Positions 23,848 to 30,514 of a stretch of DNA of 50,478 nt are shown here, one piece after another. The stretch covers positions 1 to 50,478 of the forward strand of contig JAOZPE010000016.1 of assembly GCA_029932915.1 (NCBI GenBank), written 5' to 3'. The first letter of the stretch is position 1, and each line of letters opens with the position of its first letter. The position numbers were made by a program, and so were the translations under genes. The notes under the pieces were generated by a model, which saw only the letters and a program-made list of their open reading frames with translations, searched no databases and had not been told where the DNA came from. This stretch comes from Candidatus Krumholzibacteriia bacterium (GTDB lineage: Bacteria; Krumholzibacteriota; Krumholzibacteriia; JAJRXK01).

Positions 23848-25238
23848 GTCGTCTCCTGACCGGTCACGATCTGGAAGTGCAACTCCAGTTGCAGAGCCGA
23901 GCCTTCGAGGGGATCTTCGATCTCATCCGTTCGCTGGGCAGCACCCTCGAGCTGGACAAGGTGGCCAAGCAGTTGCTGTTGACGGTGGTGGGTCAACTGC
24001 GGGTCCAGAGGGTGGCGCTGTACCTTCCCTCGGGTGGGCGTACCCGTTTCCGTCTGCTCAAGTCGGTGGGAGTGGAAGGGGAGGAACTGCCCGAGACGAT
24101 CGAGAACACCGAGACGATGGAAGCGGTGTTGAGCGCGCAGTCGGGCACGGTGGACATCGACCCGTGGTGGGACATGCCCGAGGCCCTGCGCCGCCACTTC
24201 GAGTACGCGGCCTACCTGCGTGACTCCAAGCGCCCGGTGGCCCTGCTGCTCCTGGGCGGCCGGATCCCCGGCAAGCGTCTGGACGAGAGCGAGGAGAGTC
24301 TGCTCTCGGCCATGGGTCTGGTGATCGGGACGATGGTGCAGCGTTCGCTCACCTACGAACACATGCTCAGGGCCAAGTTGAAGATGGAGGAGGCCAACCA
24401 GCTTCGGAGGGTCATCCTCGACCATGTCAGCCATGAGTTCAACACCCCGCTGATGGTGGCCAAGAGCGTGGTCGAGCTCGCCCGCGACGCCGACCCGGAG
24501 AAGCAGAAGGAACTCTTCGACATGCACCAGGAGGCCGTCGATCGTCTGGTCGAACTGGTGGAGTCGTTGCTGAAGGTGGCCGACGACGAGGACGAGAACG
24601 GCGTGCACTCGCCGGTCGAGCTCCTTTCGATGTCCCAACCCTCCTTCGTGTCGGAGATCATCAGTCCTCAGCTCTACAAGCAGGACATGAGCGGCTTCCA
24701 CGTGGTCGAGGGCCATCTGCTCGAACCCTCCACCTATGTGAAGATCGATCCGGCCAAGGTGAAGGCGGTGCTCGACGGACTCTTGATGAACGCGCAGCGC
24801 TTCTCCCGCAGCGACTTCCCCTGGGCCGCGGTGCACTGCTACGCCACCTCCTACCAGTGGTGGACGGAGCGGCCACAGATCGACCGCCTTCCGCTGTACC
24901 GGGAGATCCTCGACGGCTGCGAGGACCGTCAGATGCTTCCGCTGTTCCTGCCCGGGGACAGCCCGCCGCCGGGTCCGCATCCACCGCGGGACATGTGCGT
25001 GGTGGTCGAGGTCATCGACTCGGGGATCGGCATCCCCGAGGCCGAGCTGGAGAGCATCTTCCAGCCCTTCGCCCAGGGCAGCAACTCGCCGCTCAAGGGC
25101 GTGCGCGGAGCGGGGATGGGTCTGGCCAGTTGCCGCCGGATGGTCAAGGAGATCCGCGGCGAGCTGGTGGTGAAGAGCCAGGTGGGCGAGGGCAGCATCT
25201 TCGCCATCCTGCTGCCGGCGTACTGGGAGAACCCCTAG
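23844..25238 (+). CDS. GAF-domain sensor histidine kinase
   Basis: The 464-residue soluble kinase starts at ATG 23844 (AAGGTGA upstream), overlapping the previous gene by 4 bases. A GAF-type sensor domain spans about residues 20-165 (LDKVAKQLLLTVV, VALYLPSG). HisKA follows with phospho-acceptor His197 in DHVSHEFNTPL. The HATPase lobe has a D-box DSGIGIP starting at Asp392, FQPFAQGSN and GAGMGLASC. There is a long insertion between N-box and D-box (about 335-385) with WWTERPQID. There is no transmembrane segment, so it should sense a cytosolic signal. No response regulator lies next to it, so it is an orphan kinase. Confidence 0.93.
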   Translation: MSRLLTGHDLEVQLQLQSRAFEGIFDLIRSLGSTLELDKVAKQLLLTVVGQLRVQRVALYLPSGGRTRFRLLKSVGVEGEELPETIENTETMEAVLSAQSGTVDIDPWWDMPEALRRHFEYAAYLRDSKRPVALLLLGGRIPGKRLDESEESLLSAMGLVIGTMVQRSLTYEHMLRAKLKMEEANQLRRVILDHVSHEFNTPLMVAKSVVELARDADPEKQKELFDMHQEAVDRLVELVESLLKVADDEDENGVHSPVELLSMSQPSFVSEIISPQLYKQDMSGFHVVEGHLLEPSTYVKIDPAKVKAVLDGLLMNAQRFSRSDFPWAAVHCYATSYQWWTERPQIDRLPLYREILDGCEDRQMLPLFLPGDSPPPGPHPPRDMCVVVEVIDSGIGIPEAELESIFQPFAQGSNSPLKGVRGAGMGLASCRRMVKEIRGELVVKSQVGEGSIFAILLPAYWENP

Positions 25239-25278
25239 CCCCACGTGCGAAGGCGCGGGCGCCTTGTCCGGGGTCTTC

Positions 25279-25307
25279 TTGTCAAAACCGTTGGGGACGG
25301 GCATGAT
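25279..25307 (+). promoter_or_regulatory. Putative promoter, near-leaderless, for the symporter gene
   Basis: TTGTCA at 25279-25284 (5 of 6) and CATGAT at 25302-25307 (4 of 6) are 17 bases apart. Transcription would begin near 25314, only 3 bases before ATG 25317. No ribosome-binding site precedes that ATG. Confidence 0.4.
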
Positions 25308-25316
25308 GGGCCCAAC

Positions 25317-26588
25317 ATGCCGGATCATCCCGCAACGAACCCGCCTTCGCCCTGGTACCGCAAGCTTCACAACCAGGTCTTGCTGGCCATGGTGCTCGGC
25401 GTCCTGCTGGCCGCGTTCTTCGGCCAGGGGGCGGTGCGCTGGACCGGCTGGATGGGAACGATCTTCATCCGTCTGTTGAAGATGGTGATCGTCCCGTTGA
25501 TCTTCACCAGCATCGTCTCCGGGGTGGCCTCGGTCGGCGGAGGGAAGAGTCTGGGCCGGCTGGGCCTGAAGACCTTCCTCTACTACATCGCCACCAGCAT
25601 GGTGGCCGTGGTCACCGGCCTGCTGCTGGTGAACTTCCTCAAGCCCGGGGTGGGGGCCGATCTGGGCGGCGCGGTCCACAGTGAGCTGCCCAGTCTGAGC
25701 ACGCCGGGCAGCCTGGGCGAGATCTTCCTGCGGATGATCCCGGAGAACCCGGTGGCGGCGATGGCCCATGGGGACATGCTGGCCATCATCTTCTTCGCCA
25801 TCCTCTGTGGAGTCGCCCTGATCCAGTTGAAGGAAGCGCAGCGGACGCTGCTGCGCTCCTTCGTCGACGCCGCCTTCGAACTGATGATGGCCATCACCTC
25901 GGGCATCATCCGCCTGGCCCCGCTCGGTGTCCTCGGTCTCATCACCACCGCGGTGGCGGCTTCGGGAATGGGGGCCTTCGCCACCCTGGGCAAGTACATG
26001 CTCACCATCACTGCCGGACTGCTCATCCACCTGCTGGTGACCCTGCCCCTGTTACTGAGGTTCGTCGGGGGCATGAACCCCATCGTCCACTACCGCAACA
26101 TGGCCGAGGCCCTGCTCACCGCCTTCTCCACCTCATCGTCCTCGGCGACGCTGCCGGTGACCCTGCGCTGCGTCGAGGAAAAGGCCGGCGTCAGCAACCG
26201 GGTGTCGTCCTTCGTGCTGCCCATGGGGGCCACCATCAACATGGACGGCACCGCGTTGTACGAGTGCGTCGGCGTGATCTTCATCAGCCAGGTCATGGGC
26301 TTCCATCTGGGGCTGCAGGCCCAGTGGGTGGTGGTGGTGACGGCCCTGCTGGCGAGCATCGGGGCGGCGGGGATCCCCTCGGCCGGCCTGGTGATGATCT
26401 TCATCATCACCGAGGCCATCCACCTGCAGGGTCCGCAGGTGGGGGTGATCGTCGGCGCGATGCTGGCCATCGACCGTCCCCTGGACATGCTGCGCACCAT
26501 GGTCAATGTGACCAGCGACTCGTGCGGGGCCGCCATCATCGCCCGCAGCGAGGGCGAGACGGGGGTCAACGAGCGGGTGCGGGCCTGA
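25317..26588 (+). CDS. Sodium:dicarboxylate symporter, DAACS family (GltP/DctA-like)
   Basis: The 423-residue protein starts at ATG 25317 and has about eight TM helices plus two re-entrant loops. Family motifs are in place: the serine-rich STSSSSATLPVTL in re-entrant loop 1, GATINMDGTALYE (NMDGT) in TM7, AAGIPSAGLVMI in re-entrant loop 2, and DRPLDMLRTMVNVTSD in TM8. These form the substrate and sodium sites of transporters for glutamate, aspartate or C4-dicarboxylates. In TM8 the Arg that would bind an acidic side chain lies in DMLRTMVNVT. The exact substrate cannot be fixed from sequence. It functions in the inner membrane for uptake and stands alone, with an apparently leaderless promoter. 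Confidence 0.95.
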   Translation: MPDHPATNPPSPWYRKLHNQVLLAMVLGVLLAAFFGQGAVRWTGWMGTIFIRLLKMVIVPLIFTSIVSGVASVGGGKSLGRLGLKTFLYYIATSMVAVVTGLLLVNFLKPGVGADLGGAVHSELPSLSTPGSLGEIFLRMIPENPVAAMAHGDMLAIIFFAILCGVALIQLKEAQRTLLRSFVDAAFELMMAITSGIIRLAPLGVLGLITTAVAASGMGAFATLGKYMLTITAGLLIHLLVTLPLLLRFVGGMNPIVHYRNMAEALLTAFSTSSSSATLPVTLRCVEEKAGVSNRVSSFVLPMGATINMDGTALYECVGVIFISQVMGFHLGLQAQWVVVVTALLASIGAAGIPSAGLVMIFIITEAIHLQGPQVGVIVGAMLAIDRPLDMLRTMVNVTSDSCGAAIIARSEGETGVNERVRA

Positions 26589-26632
26589 GGGCCGGGTAGA
26601 CAAAAAAGCCGTGCGAAGGCCCGGCGACTTTC

Positions 26633-26739
26633 TATAATCTCTGCGTGCATTGTCGATGGGTGCCACCGGAGAACCGCGGAGGCGGCTCCGGAGGCCGGTA
26701 GCGGGCCCGCGAGCAGCAAGAGGCGGGTCCGGGTGGAGG
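26633..26739 (+). promoter_or_regulatory. Consensus -10 and structured leader upstream of speD
   Basis: TATAAT at 26633-26638 is a perfect -10; no -35 is clear. The roughly 105-base leader holds two strong stems. Stem 1 pairs CCGGAG (26666-26671) with CTCCGG (26686-26691) and, after a two-A bulge, CCGC with GCGG around the loop GGAG. Stem 2 pairs GGGCCCGC (26703-26710) with GCGGGTCC (26723-26730, one wobble). GGAGG at 26735-26739 follows, 10 bases before GTG 26750. The leader could be a cis-regulatory RNA for polyamine synthesis. Confidence 0.55.
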
Positions 26740-26749
26740 CTGATCAATC

Positions 26750-27139
26750 GTGTATCGCGGGGTCCATCTTCTCGTCGACTGCTGGGGCGTCGACCGCCGG
26801 CTCTGTCTCGACGACCAGAAATTCCTGGAGTGCATGGCCGACGCGGCGACCCGGGCAGGGGCCACCGTCATCTCCCAGGTGCGCTACCGCTTCGGGGACG
26901 ATTCCCCTCCGGGATTCGCGGCGGTCTGTCTTCTCGACGAGAGCCACATCTCCGCCCACACCTACGCCGACCGGGGCATGGTGGCCCTGGACATCTTCAC
27001 CTGCGGCGAGACCGATCCCCACCGCATCCTGCGGATCCTTCAGGACGAACTCGATCTGGGCGAGATCTCGGTGCGGGAGGTGGGCCGTTTCGAACTGGCC
27101 CCGCCGGCGGCCGCCGAAGCGCGCGGTTCCAACACATAG
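26750..27139 (+). CDS. speD: S-adenosylmethionine decarboxylase proenzyme, class 1b (SpeD)
   Basis: The 129-residue proenzyme starts at GTG 26750. SpeD decarboxylates AdoMet to give the aminopropyl donor for spermidine. The family signature LLDESHISAHTYADRG is at residues 61-76. Autocleavage between Glu64 and Ser65 would create the pyruvoyl group from Ser65. His70 and Cys85 (in ALDIFTCGE) are the conserved active-site residues. Length and N-terminus (GVHLLVDCWGVD) fit bacterial class 1b enzymes such as that of Thermotoga. No speE is adjacent; a group II decarboxylase lies 17 kb away. The last 100 bp overlap the 3' end of the convergent methyltransferase gene. Confidence 0.95.
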   Translation: MYRGVHLLVDCWGVDRRLCLDDQKFLECMADAATRAGATVISQVRYRFGDDSPPGFAAVCLLDESHISAHTYADRGMVALDIFTCGETDPHRILRILQDELDLGEISVREVGRFELAPPAAAEARGSNT

Positions 27140-27933
27140 AGGAAATAGTTTCCGTCGTGGTCGGCCATGGGCCGTCCCCGGTCACTGGTGATCTCCCGGA
27201 TCGAAAGCGGCGAGCGCCGCAACAGATCGTGCCATTGCCGCCGGTCGAAGCAGTGCAACTCGTAGGCGTGGTCGCGGTGCTCGGTGCCGCGGGGCCGCCG
27301 CACGATCAGGTGGGAGAGCACGTGCTCTCTTCTCTTTCCCCGGCGCGAACCCTCCGGGGGCAGGTACTGCACGATCTGCTGGACGTGGCAGCGCCCTCTC
27401 CGTCCTTCCCAGATGTCCTCGGTGGGAAGCTCGCGGCCATAGGCGCTCAGGCTGACGCCCACGACGTAGACGCCATGGGGATGCAGCACCCGGGCCATCT
27501 CCTCCAGGTGGGCCAGGACCTCCTCGTCGCCGCCGAGGTGCCGCAGGGTGTTGATGGTGTTGAAGGCGAAGGCGACGCTGTGGGGCTTCAGGGCCTGGGC
27601 GAAGCGGGTCATCTCGGCCCGGAAGAGCCGGACGCGGCCGGAGAGCCCCATCCCGTCGAGTCGGCGCCGGGCGTAGGCGAGCATGGCCTCGCTGCGGTCG
27701 AAGGCCGCCACCCGGTGACCCCGGCGGGCGAGCAGACGCACGAAGCGTCCCGTTCCACAGGCGGGTTCGAGCCACAGGCGCGCCGCACTTCCCTTGGCCG
27801 ACCGCTTCAGCCCGTGCCTGCGATGGAGCGACAGGAGCACCTCGAGTTCGCGGTGGGTTCCCGGGGTGTGCAGGATGTCGTAGACGAGGGGATCGTCGTA
27901 GAAGTCCTGGACCGCTTGCGGCGGAGGGTTCAT
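27040..27933 (-). CDS. SAM-dependent methyltransferase (class I), unknown substrate
   Basis: This 297-residue protein starts at ATG 27933 without a visible ribosome-binding site. Being the third gene of a run after the peptidase and the four-cysteine gene, it may be translated by coupling. Class I motifs are clear: motif I LEPACGTGRFVRLL at about 55-68, the acidic AAFDRSEAM, and AFAFNTINTLRHL as the post-I strand. Conserved sequence appears to end near GNYFLYVLEP; the remaining 28 or so residues, ASAAAGGASSKRPTS and on, are low-complexity and lie opposite the end of speD. The tail may be a read-through extension from loss of an earlier stop. The substrate is unknown. Confidence 0.85.
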   Translation of the reverse strand: MNPPPQAVQDFYDDPLVYDILHTPGTHRELEVLLSLHRRHGLKRSAKGSAARLWLEPACGTGRFVRLLARRGHRVAAFDRSEAMLAYARRRLDGMGLSGRVRLFRAEMTRFAQALKPHSVAFAFNTINTLRHLGGDEEVLAHLEEMARVLHPHGVYVVGVSLSAYGRELPTEDIWEGRRGRCHVQQIVQYLPPEGSRRGKRREHVLSHLIVRRPRGTEHRDHAYELHCFDRRQWHDLLRRSPLSIREITSDRGRPMADHDGNYFLYVLEPRASAAAGGASSKRPTSRTEISPRSSSS

Positions 27934-27970
27934 GGACGGGCCGTCTCGTTTCGCCCGGGTCGCTGCGGCT

Positions 27971-28228
27971 TCACAGTTCCTGGAGCCGGGCGCGGAGGGT
28001 GGCCAGCAACTCCGATACGTGCAGGCACTCGTCGCAGTCGACGCCGATGCCGGCGCAGGGTACCCCGTCGCCCTGGACCTGGGGGCACCGTGGTTCGCGC
28101 ACGAAGAGGACGAGTTCGTCGAGCAACTCGAGCAGGCGGCTGCGCAGGGGTCCTTCGGGGACTTCCCTCAGCCGGGCGATGAGGCGCCATTCCCAGTCGG
28201 AGAGGACATGGTTCTTCAGCGATTCCAC
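27971..28228 (-). CDS. Small four-cysteine protein, putative metal binder
   Basis: The 85-residue protein starts at GTG 28228 after AAGGGAAG. The N-terminal half is an amphipathic helix (EWRLIARLREVP, LLELLDELVLF). The second half has cysteines 48, 58, 65 and 68 (C-x9-C-x6-C-x2-C) in RCPQVQGDGVPC and VDCDEC, and ends with another helix. Four cysteines in this spacing could bind zinc or an iron-sulfur cluster. It is 17 bp downstream of the M23 peptidase and 37 bp upstream of the methyltransferase, so one operon is likely. I know of no family. Confidence 0.7.
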   Translation of the reverse strand: MESLKNHVLSDWEWRLIARLREVPEGPLRSRLLELLDELVLFVREPRCPQVQGDGVPCAGIGVDCDECLHVSELLATLRARLQEL

Positions 28229-28245
28229 GGGCTCGACTTCCCTTC

Positions 28246-29595
28246 TCAGATGCCAGGTTGCAGTCCGGCTTCCTCCAGGACCTGACGGATCTTACCGTCG
28301 ATCCAGCGTGGATCCCACCATTCCAGGGGATTCACCGGTACGCCTCCCACCAGGACCTCGTAGTGCAGATGATCGCCCACGGCCAGGCCGGTGGCTCCGG
28401 TCCGGCCGAGGATCTGTCCCTGTTCCACTTCCTGACCCTGTGTGACGTCGATGCGGGAGAGATGGCCGTAGACCGTCAACAGGCCGAGCCCGTGGTCGAG
28501 GACCACGGTGTTGCCGTAGATCCCCAGTTCACCGGTGAAGGCCACCCGTCCTGCCCCGGCGGCCGGCACGGGGGCCTGCCGGGTGGAGGCCAGATCGAAG
28601 CCGGAGTGGACCTTCGTGTCCAGGGCCACGCCTTCGTACGAGTAGTCGCGGGTCTCGGCGAAGTTCGAGAGCACGCGCGTGTTCGGAGGCTGGCGGAAGG
28701 CGCCGTGCCACAGCGGACGAGGGACACTCTCCTTGGACAGCGCCACGAAGGTGCTCTCGGCGCGGGCGCGGATCACCGTGCTCACGTAGCGGAAGGCCTC
28801 GCCGTACTGCTTGGGGGGGATCTCACCGCGTTGGGGCAGCAGCTCGGGCAACTTCCTCGCCAGGAATTCCCGCTGGAGGGTGACCTTCCCGTGGGGGAAG
28901 TCACGAGCGGCGATGACCACCTCGAGGGTCTTGCGGGTGCGGTTGCCCGCGGCGTCTCGACACTCGGCGACGGGTTTCTCCCCGACCGGGTGGTCGAAGG
29001 GGATGGCGAAGAGGGCCACCTGCAGGCCCTGCGCCGCATCTCCCTGAGGACTGGCGGGATGGAAGTGGTTGCCGACGGTGATGCCGCAGCGTTCAGCGTC
29101 GCGGCTGCGCAGCACCGCCACTCCCGAGCCGCCCTGGGAGAGGTAGCGGGTGAAGGAGACGATCTCCACCTCCGGCGGAGTGAGGTCGACCCGTACCGGA
29201 AGACTCAACACCGGCTCATCGTCGACCGCCCGGGGGCGCCAGAAACCGTCGCTCGCCCAGACCTCGAGGCGGCCGTCGCCCTCCTCCGCTCCCTGCGTGC
29301 GCGGCTTCACCTGGATGTTCAGGCTGCGCTCGTTGATCTTCGAGCTGTCGAAGGAGGCCTCGTAGAGGGTCACCTCCCGGTCGGGCTGCACCAGTTGCAG
29401 CCGGACGTGGCGGATGCCGCCCCGGGCGGCCCGGAGTTCCAGGTGCAGGGTGGGATCGAGACCCAGCTCGGTGGGCAGGGGGTCGAAACGGGCGCTCACG
29501 GGGGGGACGCGCTGGCGCAGGAAGAGGAAGCCGACGGCGACCACGATGAGGGCCAGCACCACGCTGAACTGGAGGAGTGCTCTTCTGGGGTCCAT
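28246..29595 (-). CDS. M23/LytM murein endopeptidase, membrane-anchored
   Basis: The 449-residue protein starts at ATG 29595. Residues 9-27 form an N-terminal membrane anchor; an Ig-like/beta-rich stalk follows to about residue 300. The C-terminal LytM domain has its zinc ligands His330 and Asp334 in HSGFDLAS and His411 in DHLHYE, with catalytic His378 (YGHLS) and His409. The active-site set is complete, so a D-Ala-to-diaminopimelate or similar cross-link endopeptidase is expected in the periplasm. The ATG has no ribosome-binding site but a close promoter at 29604-29631. It probably heads the three-gene unit down to 27040. Confidence 0.93.
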   Translation of the reverse strand: MDPRRALLQFSVVLALIVVAVGFLFLRQRVPPVSARFDPLPTELGLDPTLHLELRAARGGIRHVRLQLVQPDREVTLYEASFDSSKINERSLNIQVKPRTQGAEEGDGRLEVWASDGFWRPRAVDDEPVLSLPVRVDLTPPEVEIVSFTRYLSQGGSGVAVLRSRDAERCGITVGNHFHPASPQGDAAQGLQVALFAIPFDHPVGEKPVAECRDAAGNRTRKTLEVVIAARDFPHGKVTLQREFLARKLPELLPQRGEIPPKQYGEAFRYVSTVIRARAESTFVALSKESVPRPLWHGAFRQPPNTRVLSNFAETRDYSYEGVALDTKVHSGFDLASTRQAPVPAAGAGRVAFTGELGIYGNTVVLDHGLGLLTVYGHLSRIDVTQGQEVEQGQILGRTGATGLAVGDHLHYEVLVGGVPVNPLEWWDPRWIDGKIRQVLEEAGLQPGI

Positions 29596-29603
29596 GGCAA
29601 GAC

Positions 29604-29631
29604 AGTGTAGTGTCCCCCGCGGGCAGGTCAA
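29604..29631 (-). promoter_or_regulatory. Strong promoter just before the M23 peptidase start; leaderless transcript
   Basis: On the minus strand, TTGACC (29631-29626) is followed after 16 bases by TACACT (29609-29604). The -10 ends 8 bases before ATG 29595, so the RNA should begin at or within about 2 bases of the start codon. No ribosome-binding site is present. This is the clearest leaderless arrangement in the window. Confidence 0.65.
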
Positions 29632-29719
29632 CCGCCCGTCCCATCGAGCCCGTGGTCCTCTACTCCGGAGCCGGGCCGTTCTCGCCCGTCGGGGGGGATG
29701 GGCGCCTCGTGGAGAGAAA

Positions 29720-29749
29720 CTGACCCCGGTCCTCCAGATCTGCTATGGT
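29720..29749 (+). promoter_or_regulatory. Putative extended -10 promoter for the second methyltransferase
   Basis: CTGACC at 29720-29725 and TATGGT at 29744-29749 are 18 bases apart, with TGC before the -10 (extended -10). The transcript would start near 29756. GGGGGC...GCCCCC (29758-29777) is a 6-bp hairpin in the leader, and GGAGGT at 29795-29800 precedes ATG 29805. Confidence 0.4.
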
Positions 29750-29804
29750 GGGCGGCAGGGGGCGGGCCTCGGCCCCCGTGCCCGGCGCGAGAACGGAGGT
29801 TTCC

Positions 29805-30449
29805 ATGTCGTTCGATGCCGCCTTCCGATCCGATGATTCCTACTTCGGCGCCCGCCCCGATCCCCTTCTCACCGAACACGTCCATCAGCTCGACTCCCGC
29901 CTGCCCCTTCTCGACGTGGGCATGGGACAGGGGCGCAACGCCTTCTGGCTGGCCCAGCGGGGTTTCTCGGTGGACGGCATCGAGCCCTCCATCGTCGCCC
30001 ACGAGAAGGTGTGCGAGCTGGTGGCCGAGGAGGGACTCTCGGTGCACCCCTATCCCTGCACCTTCGAGGAATTCGAGGCCCAGGCCGACAGCTACGGCGC
30101 GGTCCTGGCGCTGGGGCTGTTGCCGGTGCTCTCCCGCGAGGGCATCGCCCTGTTGGGCTCACGTGTGGATCAGTGGCTCGTCGAGGGGGGACTCTTCTTC
30201 GTCACCGCCTTCACCACCGACGATCCGGCCTACCCGCGCATCGCGCGCCGGTGGTCGAAGGCGGGCCGCCACAGTTTCGTCGATGCCCAGGGCAACCGGC
30301 GGAGCTGGGTCGAACCCGGCGAGTTGCCCCGCCTCTTCGAGGGCTACGAGGTGATCCACGAGCGCGAGTACATGGGCCCGATGCACCGGCACGGGGACGG
30401 TCCCCTGCACCAGCACGCCATCGCCGAGGCGGTGCTGCGGAAAAGCTGA
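29805..30449 (+). CDS. SAM-dependent methyltransferase, TehB/UbiE-like
   Basis: The 214-residue protein starts at ATG 29805 right after GGAGGT. The class I fold shows motif I LLDVGMGQGRNAFWLA at about 35-50, the acidic residue in VDGIEPS, and GAVLALGLLPVLSR as the motif II strand. C-terminal WSKAGRHSF, EPGELPRLFEGYEVIHERE and a histidine-rich end (HRHGDGPLHQH) are typical of TehB/tellurite-resistance-type and related thiol/chalcogenide methyltransferases. The substrate is uncertain: a small metabolite or metalloid is possible. Note Met-Gly-Gln-Gly instead of the usual GxGxG in motif I. It is monocistronic with a terminator hairpin. Confidence 0.85.
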   Translation: MSFDAAFRSDDSYFGARPDPLLTEHVHQLDSRLPLLDVGMGQGRNAFWLAQRGFSVDGIEPSIVAHEKVCELVAEEGLSVHPYPCTFEEFEAQADSYGAVLALGLLPVLSREGIALLGSRVDQWLVEGGLFFVTAFTTDDPAYPRIARRWSKAGRHSFVDAQGNRRSWVEPGELPRLFEGYEVIHEREYMGPMHRHGDGPLHQHAIAEAVLRKS

Positions 30450-30475
30450 GAGCGGCCGCAAGCGCGGCCGCTCTC
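30448..30475. terminator. Perfect 12-bp hairpin between converging genes
   Basis: GAGAGCGGCCGC pairs with GCGGCCGCTCTC around the loop AAGC. It begins inside the stop codon of the methyltransferase gene and faces the transketolase gene from the other side, so it likely serves both. No T-tract is seen. Confidence 0.7.
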
Positions 30476-30514
30476 TCGATCAGCGTTCATGGAGCGGGCC
30501 TTGGGCCGGGATGA

